Under the pieces are notes generated by a model. It did not search any database and was not told the DNA's origin. It was given only the letters and a program-made list of their open reading frames with translations. Source: an uncultured bacterium (GTDB lineage: Bacteria; Actinomycetota; Coriobacteriia; Coriobacteriales; Coriobacteriaceae). Taken from it: a stretch of 31,785 nt of DNA. Location: NCBI GenBank assembly GCA_905214615.1, contig CAJMMX010000021.1:1-31785 (forward strand), written 5' to 3'. A program made the translations under genes and the position numbers. Positions 1 to 7,290 of this stretch are shown piece by piece. How positions within the stretch are numbered: the stretch's first letter is position 1; every line of letters starts with the position of its first letter.

Positions 1-627
1 GTCGGCGGGGCCATTGTGGCTCTTGACAGCGGATTGGGTCATATGAGCGAAAACCAAGATGGCGAGACGAGGCGCGAACCCCAAGGCGAGAACATCGGCA
101 TCATCGCCCAGACCAGCGAGGGCGTCACACCCGCAGTCATCTCGATCATCCGCAGCAAGGTAACGGTCGAAGGAGATACAGCGGCAATCTTTGCCCGTGC
201 CATGAGCGCTGACGGCAAGACAATCGGCACCATCAAGATTGAGAACGCCGCCATCCAGACGCCCGAAGGCGGCAAGGTCATTGACTATCGCAAGCTCCGT
301 GACGGCATCTACGAAGCAGGCCAAGCCATCGGCACGGGCGACGCCACGGTCGACTCCCTCTATATCAAAGCAGTCGCCAAAAGCACGACCATCGCACCTC
401 CCGAGGTAGCCAAGCCGGAAGACCCCAAGCCCGACGAGACCAAGCAGAACCCCAAGCCTGAGGGCTCAAAGCCGACCAAGGCCGTTGCGGCTTCAACCAC
501 GAAAGCCAAGACTACCGGCGTGCTCGCGGCAACCGGCGACACCTCGGGTGCGGCCATCGTGGCAACCGTCCTTGCGGGAACAGCCGCTATCGCCGCAGGC
601 ACCATGGCGAGCCGTAAGCGCTCTTAG
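1..627 (+). CDS. Sortase-anchored surface protein, C-terminal part (5' end outside window)
   Basis: The frame is open from the first base, so this is most likely the C-terminal part of a larger cell-surface protein; a GTG at 16 is available but has no ribosome binding site. The visible part has a folded region of about 120 residues, then a Pro/Lys/Glu-rich spacer (PEVAKPEDPKPDETK and on) of the kind that spans the cell wall. At 523-540 it has the sorting motif LAATGD, then a hydrophobic Ala/Gly-rich helix and the charged tail RKRS. LAxTG is the variant of LPxTG recognised by class E sortases of actinobacteria (family knowledge), so covalent anchoring to peptidoglycan is inferred. The ligand or function of the ectodomain cannot be told. 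A strong terminator follows. Confidence 0.7.
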   Translation, partial: VGGAIVALDSGLGHMSENQDGETRREPQGENIGIIAQTSEGVTPAVISIIRSKVTVEGDTAAIFARAMSADGKTIGTIKIENAAIQTPEGGKVIDYRKLRDGIYEAGQAIGTGDATVDSLYIKAVAKSTTIAPPEVAKPEDPKPDETKQNPKPEGSKPTKAVAASTTKAKTTGVLAATGDTSGAAIVATVLAGTAAIAAGTMASRKRS

Positions 628-684
628 ACGCCTCTGCGCACATGGCAGCTCCCGCGAAGGCCCCGAGCCCCAGCACCGTTTAAC

Positions 685-722
685 AACGCCACCGCCGAGC
701 TCCCCTCCGGCGGTGGCGTTTT
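685..722 (+). terminator. Rho-independent terminator after the surface protein
   Basis: Perfect 13-bp arms (685-697 and 708-720, AACGCCACCGCCG and its complement) enclose a 10-base loop and run into a short T tract. It lies 58 bp after the stop codon at 627 and isolates this gene from the hydrolase downstream. Confidence 0.85.
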
Positions 723-834
723 CCATATGCGTCCGCAGGGGATGCACGAGATTGTCTTTGGTCTAGCCCAACCGGCATACGCTGGCGTGCGACAATTGGG
801 GCTGCCGATATCACAACACTGAGAGAAGCCCGTC

Positions 835-1500
835 ATGGAAGCGCATCAAAAGCAGATAACCGTTTATTCGAATCATACGGAAAGCGCGCCTGTCATCTAC
901 CTTCCTGTGGTCGTGGGCGACGGCAGCGAGGTTTATAAGTGTTGCCGAGAGCTCGACTGTCCGCCATTCGCCCTCGTCACCATTGGCGGACTCGATTGGA
1001 ATCGCGAGCTGAGCCCCTGGGCATGCGACGGGACCGTACGCGATGCCGAGCCTTTCGGCGGCCAAGCTGCCGGTTTTCTTGATGAGCTGCTGAATCAGAT
1101 AATCCCCCAGGTCGAGTCATCGCTTCCTCAGCCGCCCACCTGGCGTGGCATTGCCGGTTACTCGCTCGCGGGCCTCTTCGCACTCTGGTCCCTCTGGCAA
1201 ACCGACGCATTTGACCGCGCCGCGAGCGCATCGGGGTCGCTATGGTTTCCCGACTTTGTCGATCGCGCCAGCACGGCGCCATTTGCCGGCAGCCCGCAGG
1301 CTGTCTATCTGTCACTCGGTAAAAAGGAAACCAAGACGCCCAACCGCATGATGCGGCACGTACTCGACGATACGCGCGCGATGGAAGAGCTGTTTATCGA
1401 GCGTGACATTCCAACAATGCTGGAGCTCAACCCCGGCAATCACTTTGCCCAAACTGACCTGCGCATGGCGCGCGGCATCCACTGGATACTGACGCATTAA
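835..1500 (+). CDS. Alpha/beta-hydrolase, putative esterase
   Basis: A 221-residue soluble protein of the alpha/beta-hydrolase superfamily, probably the esterase D/IroE-like group. The nucleophile elbow is GYSLAG at residues 108-113 (Ser110) and the likely catalytic His is His203 in NPGNHF near the C terminus. The ASASGSLWFPDF stretch at 130-141, after the elbow, is typical of esterases that hydrolyse acyl or siderophore esters. No signal peptide is seen, so it is probably cytoplasmic. The ATG at 835 is preceded by GAGAGAAG. It stands alone, between a terminator upstream and a convergent permease downstream. The substrate is unknown; a carboxylesterase or a trilactone esterase are both possible. 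Confidence 0.75.
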   Translation: MEAHQKQITVYSNHTESAPVIYLPVVVGDGSEVYKCCRELDCPPFALVTIGGLDWNRELSPWACDGTVRDAEPFGGQAAGFLDELLNQIIPQVESSLPQPPTWRGIAGYSLAGLFALWSLWQTDAFDRAASASGSLWFPDFVDRASTAPFAGSPQAVYLSLGKKETKTPNRMMRHVLDDTRAMEELFIERDIPTMLELNPGNHFAQTDLRMARGIHWILTH

Positions 1501-1540
1501 AAATGGCGCCCACGCGTACATACGCATGGACGCCATTTTT
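1499..1540. terminator. Bidirectional terminator between hydrolase and uraA
   Basis: AAAAATGGCG at 1499-1508 and CGCCATTTTT at 1531-1540 form a 10-bp stem with A- and T-rich ends on both strands. It can serve the hydrolase on the plus strand and the permease (ending at 1561) on the minus strand. Confidence 0.8.
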
Positions 1541-1560
1541 AATTTGGCTGAACGCAGCTA

Positions 1561-2895
1561 CTATTCAGCAGTCTCCTCAAGCTCGGAAGTATCGAACTCA
1601 AAGTCATTACCTGGCAGGATGGCGTTGAGCACAATGCCCACCAGCGAGCCCACGGCAAGGCCCGAAAGCGAAATCGTCACGCCGCCCAGCTCCAGCACGA
1701 TGGCACCGGCGGTACTGTAGGCAATGCCGAGCGAAAGCACGAGCACCAGAGCCGCCACCAGCACGTTGCGGTTGTTCTGGAAATCAACCTGGTTCTCGAT
1801 GAGGTTGCGAACGCCCACGGCACTGATCATGCCGTAGAGCACAAGCGACACGCCACCGATAACGCATGCCGGCATAGCAGCGATCACAGCAGCGAACTTG
1901 GGGCAGAACGAAAGCACAATGGCACAGCAGGCGGCAATGCGAATCACGCGCGGGTCGAACACGCGCGTCAGGGCAAGCACACCGGTGTTCTCACCATATG
2001 TCGTATTGGCAGGGGCGCCAAAGAGCGATGCCAAGATAGTCGCCAGGCCATCGCCGAGCAGGGTACGGTGCAGACCGGGATCGGCAATGTAATTGCGTTC
2101 GCAGGTAGAGCCAATGGCGGAAATATCTCCAATGTGCTCAATCATGGTCGCAAAGGCCAGTGGCATGATGGTGATAATGGCCGTCGTGGCAAGACTGCTA
2201 TCGAACTGCGGTCCAAAGAGCGCGAACACGGTGTTGTCCCACACGACAGGTAGACCGACCCACGGCGCGGCGGCAACCCCCGAAAAATCAACCTCGCCCA
2301 GCACCGCCGCAACGGCATAGCTCACCACAACGCCCAGCAGAATCGGCACGATCTTGACCATGCCGCGGCCCCAAATGTTGCAGATGATGATCACGGCAAC
2401 GGCAATAGCAGCAACAAACCAGTTGGTCTGGCAGTTGGCGATAGCAGAGCTTGCCAAGATCAGGCCGATGGAAATGACGATGGGACCGGTCACCACCGGC
2501 GGGAAGAAGCGCATGACGCGCTTGGCGCCAAAGGCGCGGAACAGCGCTGCCAGCACCGGATAGAGCAGGCCGGCGCAGGCAACGCCCAGACAAGCGTAGG
2601 GCAAAAGCTCGGCCTCGCCGTTGGGCGCAATGGCGGCATAACCCGCGATAAAGGCAAATGAGGAGCCCAGGAACGCGGGCACCTTACCGCGCGATAGAAA
2701 ATGAAACAGCAGCGTGCCGATGCCGGCGAACAGAAGCGTCGCCGAAACGGAAAGGCCGGTGAGCACGGGCACGAGCACCGTGGCTCCGAACATCGCAAAC
2801 ATGTGTTGCAAACCCAACACAAACATGCGCGGACGGCCGAGCGACGATGCATCGTAGATGGCATCGGTGACGGCGGGCATCGAAGACTGGGACAT
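1561..2895 (-). CDS. uraA: Uracil permease (NCS2 family)
   Basis: A 444-residue inner-membrane nucleobase:proton symporter of the NCS2/UraA family, about the usual length. The N-terminal region HMFAMFGATVLVPVLTGL matches the first core helix of UraA. The motif MIEHIGD carries the Glu and His that bind uracil in E. coli UraA, and TTYGENTGVLALTRV carries the second binding Glu. These favour uracil over xanthine, but specificity is inferred. The frame is open further upstream; the ATG at 2895 is chosen because AAAGGA sits 8 bases before it and because homologous similarity starts there. It follows the MetE-like gene by 122 bp on the same strand, with its own promoter-like TACAAT. A bidirectional terminator ends it. 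Confidence 0.92.
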   Translation of the reverse strand: MSQSSMPAVTDAIYDASSLGRPRMFVLGLQHMFAMFGATVLVPVLTGLSVSATLLFAGIGTLLFHFLSRGKVPAFLGSSFAFIAGYAAIAPNGEAELLPYACLGVACAGLLYPVLAALFRAFGAKRVMRFFPPVVTGPIVISIGLILASSAIANCQTNWFVAAIAVAVIIICNIWGRGMVKIVPILLGVVVSYAVAAVLGEVDFSGVAAAPWVGLPVVWDNTVFALFGPQFDSSLATTAIITIMPLAFATMIEHIGDISAIGSTCERNYIADPGLHRTLLGDGLATILASLFGAPANTTYGENTGVLALTRVFDPRVIRIAACCAIVLSFCPKFAAVIAAMPACVIGGVSLVLYGMISAVGVRNLIENQVDFQNNRNVLVAALVLVLSLGIAYSTAGAIVLELGGVTISLSGLAVGSLVGIVLNAILPGNDFEFDTSELEETAE

Positions 2896-2964
2896 GGAAG
2901 TCCTTTCGAATGGAAGGGCGATCAGGCATATCGGATAACCTGCCCGAACGATACGATCCGAACC

Positions 2965-2970
2965 ATTGTA
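2965..2970 (-). promoter_or_regulatory. Putative -10 hexamer for uraA
   Basis: TACAAT on the minus strand, 70 bases before the uraA start. No good -35 is visible, so this is weak. The same hexamer appears in front of the HAD gene and ung, which suggests a common -10 form in this genome. Confidence 0.3.
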
Positions 2971-3017
2971 CGCGATATGCAGTACCTCGCACGCGCCGCC
3001 ACCTGCAAACGCTAGCG

Positions 3018-4151
3018 CTATTTCCAAACGCGCTCGGCAATACGCCTGACCAGCGCAATCTTTGCCCACTGCTCGTCCTCGGTCAGCTTATTGCCAATCT
3101 CGCAGCTGGCAAAGCCACACTGCGGAGACAGATACAGGTTCTCGAGCGGCACGTACTTTGCCGCCTCGCGGATGCGCTCGACGATAACATCCTCGTTCTC
3201 GAGCTCTGCCGCCTTGGTGGTCACCAAGCCCAGCACGACCTTCTTGCCGGGAGCAACGTACTTGAGCGGCTCAAAACCACCGGCGCGGGGCGTGTCGAAC
3301 TCCAGATAGAACGCGTCAACGTCCTCATGCGCAAACAGGTACGGCGCGATGGGGTCGTAGCCGCCCTCAAAAGCGTAGGTGGAGTGGTAGTTGCCGCGGC
3401 ATACATGCGTGTTGATAACCAGATCGTCGGGCTTGCCCTCGATGGCGGCATTGTTGAGCGCCACGCCCAGCTCGCTTACCTTTTGCAGGTCGACCGGGCT
3501 CATGCCGGTTTTGGCAACAAAATCGGTATCGCAGTAGATGCCCCAGGTGCAGTCATCAAACTGGATGTTGCGGCAGCCCGCGGCATACAGGTCAGCAATC
3601 ACGGTGCGGTATGCTGCGGCAATGGCATCGACGAGTTCTTCGTCGGTCTTGTAGACGGCGTGCAGACTCTCCTGCTGGCCATCGCAGCGGTCGAGTGTGA
3701 CTTCGGAGAACGTCTGGATCGGCGCCGGAATGGTCTGGCGCGCGACCTGGCCCTCTCCCTCGAGCGACTTGATAAATTTGAAGTGCTCGACGAACGGATG
3801 ATTCTCGCCGCTAATGAGACCGGTTACCACGGCGGTGTCGGCGGTAGTCTCCTCATCGTGGAACATGTAGCCCGTGCGCGAGGCGCGGCGCTCAATGCCG
3901 TTGAGGCCCCACATAAAATCGAGGTGCCAGTAGCTGCGGCGGAACTCGCCATCGGTAATCACCTGCAGGCCGGCAGCCTTCTGCTTGGCCACTAAGTCGC
4001 GGATGGCCTCGTCCTCGACGGCCTTAAGGCCGGAAGCGTCGAGTTTACCCGCGACATAGGCGGCACGGGCGTCCTTTACAGCCTGCGGACGAAGAAAACT
4101 GCCGACGATATCGGCACGAAACGGCGCGTTCGGTTGAATCGAAGTGCTCAT
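3018..4151 (-). CDS. Cobalamin-independent methionine synthase-like protein (MetE C-terminal type, YxjG/YxjH family)
   Basis: A 377-residue TIM-barrel protein equivalent to the catalytic C-terminal half of MetE, as in Bacillus YxjG/YxjH. The zinc ligands of the family are all visible: His249 and Cys251 in NTHVCRGNYHS, Glu284 in FYLEFD and Cys345 in SPQCGFAS. The N terminus (FRADIVGSFLRP) and ITDGEFRR are also typical. It is expected to move a methyl group to homocysteine or a similar thiol using zinc, without B12; the methyl donor is not known for this short family. The start at 4151 has AAGGGAGA eight bases upstream. The gene lies just downstream of a LysR regulator, and its 155-bp leader holds a putative methionine-type operator (4238-4260) and a perfect palindrome (4192-4205). 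Confidence 0.88.
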   Translation of the reverse strand: MSTSIQPNAPFRADIVGSFLRPQAVKDARAAYVAGKLDASGLKAVEDEAIRDLVAKQKAAGLQVITDGEFRRSYWHLDFMWGLNGIERRASRTGYMFHDEETTADTAVVTGLISGENHPFVEHFKFIKSLEGEGQVARQTIPAPIQTFSEVTLDRCDGQQESLHAVYKTDEELVDAIAAAYRTVIADLYAAGCRNIQFDDCTWGIYCDTDFVAKTGMSPVDLQKVSELGVALNNAAIEGKPDDLVINTHVCRGNYHSTYAFEGGYDPIAPYLFAHEDVDAFYLEFDTPRAGGFEPLKYVAPGKKVVLGLVTTKAAELENEDVIVERIREAAKYVPLENLYLSPQCGFASCEIGNKLTEDEQWAKIALVRRIAERVWK

Positions 4152-4191
4152 AGATATCTCCCTTTGCATTGGTTGCTTTACTGGGACAGAG

Positions 4192-4205
4192 TATGAGCGC
4201 TCATA
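4192..4205. promoter_or_regulatory. Perfect 14-bp palindrome in the metE-like leader
   Basis: TATGAGCGCTCATA is a perfect palindrome 41-54 bases upstream of the methyltransferase start, between the likely promoter and the ribosome binding site. It could be a repressor operator; the protein that would bind is unknown. Confidence 0.45.
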
Positions 4206-4237
4206 TGGACATCGTAAAATATATGTTTATAACAGTT

Positions 4238-4260
4238 TGATATAGATGCTTCCTATATCA
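4238..4260. promoter_or_regulatory. Putative LysR-type (MET-box-like) operator
   Basis: The arms TGATATAG and CTATATCA flank a 7-base spacer. The inner TATAG-N7-CTATA has the same layout as the MET-box TATAGTTTnAAACTATA bound by the LysR regulator MtaR/MetR of streptococci (established knowledge). It lies about 90 bases upstream of the metE-like start and just after the LysR gene's 3' end, in front of A/T-rich candidate -35/-10 sequence. Binding by the adjacent LysR protein is inferred. Confidence 0.55.
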
Positions 4261-4306
4261 GTTTGGACTGCCATAAAGAGATTTGACCCGCGCAGAACGC
4301 AGCAGT

Positions 4307-5203
4307 CTAGATGTGCTGACGAATCGCTTCGATATAGGCCTGCCCGTAGCGCGTAAGTGTCGTGTTCTTGCGCGTGATGATGCCGATCTCCATGTACTCG
4401 TCTACATCGAGCGGAATCGAGATAATACCGGGGCCGTTAAGTTCATGGCTGATCACGCCCGAACACACCGTGTAACCGTTAAGGCCCATAGCTAGGTTGA
4501 ACAGCGTCGCACGGTCGCGCACGCGGATATTCTTGCGGCGCTCAAAGGTCGAGGTCAGCTCCTCGGAATAGTAAAACGAGTTGTAGCTGCCCTGCTCATA
4601 GGACAGGAACGGGTAGTCTTCCAAGTCCTCGAGCGTCACACTCGAGCGACCCGCCAGCGGATGGTCGGAGCACACAAAGACATGCGGCGTGGCGCAGAAG
4701 AGTCCTTCGAATACGAGCTCGTTGGCCGCCAGCATGCGCTCGATGACCTCGCGATTGTGCTCCGACAGATACAGGATGCCGAGCTCGCTTTTCATATGCG
4801 CGACGTCCTCGATAATCTCGTGGGTCTGTTCCTCGCGCAGGGTAAAGTCGTAGCGCGCGGCATCGAACTCGCGGATCACATCGACAAATGCATTAACGGC
4901 AAAGGAATAATGCTGGCAGCTCACACTAAAGTGCGGCACCTGCTCGGACGTGCCTTTGTACTTGCCCTCGAGCAGGTCGGCCTGGTCGAGCACCTGGCGC
5001 GCGTAGCCCAAGAAGGTCTCGCCTTCCTCGGACACAATGACGCCCTTGTTGGTGCGCTCAAAGATGTGTACACCCATCTCGTTTTCGAGATCGCGAATTG
5101 ACGCGGTAATCGAAGGCTGCGACACAAAGAGCCGGCGCGAGGCCTCGGTGATGCTGCCGCATTCGGCAACTTTGACGACATATCTGAGCTGCTGGAGCTT
5201 CAT
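4307..5203 (-). CDS. LysR-family transcriptional regulator, probable regulator of the methionine-type gene
   Basis: A 298-residue LysR-type regulator of normal length. The N-terminal winged helix-turn-helix spans about residues 1-60 (GSITEASRRLFVSQPSITASIRDLE), followed by a linker helix and a two-lobed effector domain. The frame is open upstream, but the start at 5203 (MKLQQLRYV) is fixed by AGGGAGA and by the family's usual beginning. Only 10 bases separate it from the stop codon of the HAD gene, and that stop (TAG) lies inside the ribosome binding site, so translational coupling is likely. Immediately downstream are an LTTR-like inverted repeat and the metE-like gene. Control of that gene in response to a sulfur-amino-acid metabolite is inferred from position and operator form. 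Confidence 0.88.
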   Translation of the reverse strand: MKLQQLRYVVKVAECGSITEASRRLFVSQPSITASIRDLENEMGVHIFERTNKGVIVSEEGETFLGYARQVLDQADLLEGKYKGTSEQVPHFSVSCQHYSFAVNAFVDVIREFDAARYDFTLREEQTHEIIEDVAHMKSELGILYLSEHNREVIERMLAANELVFEGLFCATPHVFVCSDHPLAGRSSVTLEDLEDYPFLSYEQGSYNSFYYSEELTSTFERRKNIRVRDRATLFNLAMGLNGYTVCSGVISHELNGPGIISIPLDVDEYMEIGIITRKNTTLTRYGQAYIEAIRQHI

Positions 5204-5213
5204 GGCTTTCTCC

Positions 5214-6122
5214 CTAGACGTTCGTGACGTCGAAACCCGTCGCGTCCATCTGACGCATAAACGACGGCATCTCCCCCGTCGCGGCGCAGGCGGCAATCTG
5301 ATGCAGAGCCCCGGCAACCGCATCATCTGCCGCAGCGCCGATATGCCAGCGCGCGGCAGCCGTGACGGCCTCGTTAGCATTGGCGACTGCAACGGAATTG
5401 GGAACGGCATCGATCATGGGCAAATCGTTATCGGAATCGCCGAATACGGCCACCTCGTCGGGCGTCAGGCCCAAAGCGCGCGCCAGCTCCAGCGCAGCAC
5501 AGCCCTTGTCCCAGCCGGTCGGAAGAACGTCGAACAGGCGCACGCGGTTGTTGGGAAACACGAGCGAGAGCTCCGGCACCTCGGCGGCAACACGCTCGCG
5601 CAGCTCGGCGAGCTCCTCGCGCGAACGGGCACTCCAGATATTCGCCTTGTATACCGGGGCATCGTCAACGACAGGGCGACAGGGAGCCTCTTCGCCCTTG
5701 AGCCACGCGTTGCCGCCTGACTCCATGGCGTGACGCACACGCTCGGGATCGCTTGTCACGCAATAGGCGTCGTTGTCCCAAAAGTCATCACCCAGACGGT
5801 AGACCTTCAAATAGGTATCGTCGGTCTCTTGCTCCAGGTAGTCGGCCAGGCGCATAAGGGCATCGTTATCAGTTGCGCGCGAGGCAACCGCCTCGCCATC
5901 GACAAACATCACCTGGCCGTTGCAAAACGCACCGGTCGAGAAGCACTCGGAGCGATTGCGGAACATCCAGCTCATCGCGGACGGCTGGCGACCCGAAACC
6001 GGGCCAAAATGCAGGCCCGCCGCCTGCATGGCATGAATGCCCTCGATGGCGCAGTCGCTGGCGCCATCGTGTCCAGCAGGAATCAGCGTATCGTCCATAT
6101 CGGTCAGCACAAGTTTGATCAT
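5214..6122 (-). CDS. Cof-type HAD-IIB family hydrolase
   Basis: A 302-residue cytoplasmic phosphatase of the haloacid dehalogenase superfamily, Cof/YidA-like subclass IIB. Motif I is LTDMDDTL (Asp8 nucleophile, Asp10 acid/base) and motif IV is GDSDND at 228-233, which binds magnesium. The middle of the protein forms the alpha/beta cap typical of sugar-phosphate or nucleotide-phosphate phosphatases; the substrate cannot be read from sequence. The start at 6122 has GAGGGGA upstream. The frame continues further upstream, but that part is only the translated repeat and leader. It is the first gene of a unit with the LysR gene and is divergent from the thiamine operon. A TACAAT -10-like hexamer sits 32-37 bases before its start. 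Confidence 0.87.
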   Translation of the reverse strand: MIKLVLTDMDDTLIPAGHDGASDCAIEGIHAMQAAGLHFGPVSGRQPSAMSWMFRNRSECFSTGAFCNGQVMFVDGEAVASRATDNDALMRLADYLEQETDDTYLKVYRLGDDFWDNDAYCVTSDPERVRHAMESGGNAWLKGEEAPCRPVVDDAPVYKANIWSARSREELAELRERVAAEVPELSLVFPNNRVRLFDVLPTGWDKGCAALELARALGLTPDEVAVFGDSDNDLPMIDAVPNSVAVANANEAVTAAARWHIGAAADDAVAGALHQIAACAATGEMPSFMRQMDATGFDVTNV

Positions 6123-6153
6123 AAGGTCCCCTCGGTCATTCTCTATCCCGTCT

Positions 6154-6182
6154 ATTGTAACGACCTGCCAATAAGGGACAGG
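6154..6182 (-). promoter_or_regulatory. Putative promoter of the HAD-LysR unit
   Basis: Minus-strand TACAAT (6159-6154) is preceded by the end of repeat copy A. CTGTCC of the repeat falls 16 bases upstream, at the -35 place, with 3 of 6 matches to TTGACA. This layout mirrors the one on the thiamine side at 6246-6274. Confidence 0.35.
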
Positions 6183-6196
6183 TTTATCTTGGCAGG
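6164..6196 (-). repeat. 33-bp palindromic repeat, family A, copy 1 (inverted)
   Basis: On the minus strand it reads CCTGCCAAGATAAACC and ends TTATTGGCAGG. It differs at two positions from copies 2 (6231-6263) and 3 (26519-26551). The flanking TTTTATCTGG is also shared with copy 3 in inverted form. The arms CCTGCCAA/TTGGCAGG can form a hairpin. Confidence 0.85.
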
Positions 6197-6230
6197 TTTT
6201 ATCTGGGAAAATGCAGCGCCCCTGTTGCCA

Positions 6231-6263
6231 CCTGCCAAAATAAACCTGTCCCTTTTTGGCAGG
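6231..6263 (+). repeat. 33-bp palindromic repeat, family A, copy 2
   Basis: Identical over all 33 bases to the copy at 26519-26551 and inverted relative to copy 1 only 34 bp away. The arms CCTGCCAAAA and TTTTGGCAGG flank TAAACCTGTCCCT. Together copies 1 and 2 could also form one long cruciform or RNA hairpin. Confidence 0.85.
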
Positions 6264-6274
6264 TGCGCTAGTAT
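6246..6274 (+). promoter_or_regulatory. Putative promoter of the thiamine operon
   Basis: TAGTAT at 6269-6274 lies 17 bases after CTGTCC of repeat copy 2, and about 17 bases before the riboswitch aptamer. The -35 match is weak (3 of 6). Confidence 0.35.
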
Positions 6275-6290
6275 AGGGAACAACAGATTC

Positions 6291-6384
6291 GATGCGGGAG
6301 TGCCGGCGGTGCAAACCACAAGGCTGAGAGGGCATGGGGCCCAATCCTTTGAACCTGTCAGTTAATGCTGGCGTAGGGAGCATG
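6291..6384 (+). promoter_or_regulatory. TPP riboswitch (THI element)
   Basis: The conserved TPP-aptamer blocks are present in order: GGGAGTGCC, AGGCTGAGAGGG, the CCTTTGAACCTGTCAG segment and TTAATGCTGGCGTAGGGA. ATGC at 6292-6295 and GCAT at 6380-6383 close helix P1. It lies directly upstream of thiM. Thiamine pyrophosphate binding is expected to switch off the operon through the hairpin that follows. Confidence 0.95.
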
Positions 6385-6395
6385 CCGCCTTTTTA

Positions 6396-6425
6396 GGAGC
6401 GCTGTCTATGCACAGCGCCCCTTTT
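6396..6425 (+). terminator. Riboswitch expression platform: terminator hairpin
   Basis: GCGCTGT (6399-6405) pairs with ACAGCGC (6412-6418) and is followed by CCCTTTT. It lies between the aptamer and the thiM ribosome binding site (6433-6439), which suits control by transcription attenuation. The T tract is short, so partial termination or translational control is possible. Confidence 0.7.
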
Positions 6426-6447
6426 CTATGCCAAGGAGGCATGTGCA

Positions 6448-7287
6448 GTGATCGATTCGGAACAGCTTAAGCAAAACGTGGTCAAGGCCGTGGAGGAGAT
6501 TCGCGCCACCAATCCGATGGCGGGTTCCATCACCAACACGGTGACGATTGACTTTGTCGCCAACGCGCAGCTCGCCGTGGGCGGTTCGGCCGCTATGGTC
6601 TATCTGCCCGACGAGGGCGAGGCGCTCGTTGCCGGCGGCGGCGCCATCTATCTGAACATGGGCACACTCTTCCCCATCTACGAGCAGACGATTCCCCGCG
6701 CGGCCAAGGCGGCACACGACGCCGGCAAGCCCTGGGTGCTCGATCCGGTGGGCCTGGGCATCGGCAGCCTGCGCACCCAGCTGGTAAACGAACTCAAGCA
6801 GTACAAACCCGCCATCGTGCGCGGCAATGCCTCCGAGATTATCGCGCTCGCCGGCCTGTGGGGCCTTGAGGGCGAAGCGGCCGATCTGAGTCGCGTGCGC
6901 GGTGTCGATACCACCGACACGGTAGACGCCGCCCGCGGCGCCGCCGTGGCGCTCGCCCGCTACACCGGCGGCGCCGTTGTGGTCTCGGGCGAAGTCGACC
7001 TGATTACCGACGGCACGACCGTGGCCAAGTCCCACGGCGGCAGCCCGCTCATGTCCAAAATCACCGGCTGCGGTTGCTCGCAGGGCGGCGTGCTGGCCGT
7101 GTATGTCTGCGCTGCCGATCCGTTTACGGCAGCCGTCTGCGGTACCGCCGTCTACAACGTCGCCGGCACGCGTGCCGCCGCCGTCGCCGATGCCCCGGCA
7201 AGCTTTAAGGTCGCCTTTATCGACGAGCTCTACCGCGCAACCGCCCAAGACATCGCCGATAACCAACTCGAGCTCGAGGAGGCATAA
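6448..7287 (+). CDS. thiM: Hydroxyethylthiazole kinase
   Basis: A 279-residue ribokinase-like enzyme that phosphorylates 4-methyl-5-(2-hydroxyethyl)thiazole for thiamine salvage. Family marks include the N-terminal NPMAGSITNTVTIDFVAN, WVLDPVGLG at about 96-104, RGNASE at 125-130 and the anion-hole/catalytic Cys region TGCGC at 206-210. The gene starts with GTG at 6448, because AAGGAGG at 6433-6439 is correctly spaced from it and the nearby ATG at 6441 is out of frame. It is the first gene of a three-gene operon, 3 bp from the next, and is under the TPP riboswitch. Confidence 0.94.
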   Translation: MIDSEQLKQNVVKAVEEIRATNPMAGSITNTVTIDFVANAQLAVGGSAAMVYLPDEGEALVAGGGAIYLNMGTLFPIYEQTIPRAAKAAHDAGKPWVLDPVGLGIGSLRTQLVNELKQYKPAIVRGNASEIIALAGLWGLEGEAADLSRVRGVDTTDTVDAARGAAVALARYTGGAVVVSGEVDLITDGTTVAKSHGGSPLMSKITGCGCSQGGVLAVYVCAADPFTAAVCGTAVYNVAGTRAAAVADAPASFKVAFIDELYRATAQDIADNQLELEEA

Positions 7288-7290
7288 GCC

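Noticed and set aside
2896..2960. PyrR- or uracil-responsive attenuator in the uraA leader
   Set aside because: No PyrR-binding loop consensus and no terminator/antiterminator pair can be drawn with confidence.
3010..3017. CGCTAGCG palindrome at the end of the MetE-like gene
   Set aside because: An 8-bp palindrome is expected by chance in this composition, and there is no T tract.
6406..7266. Long minus-strand open frame opposite thiM
   Set aside because: Antisense shadow; it would also cross the riboswitch terminator and has no start context.
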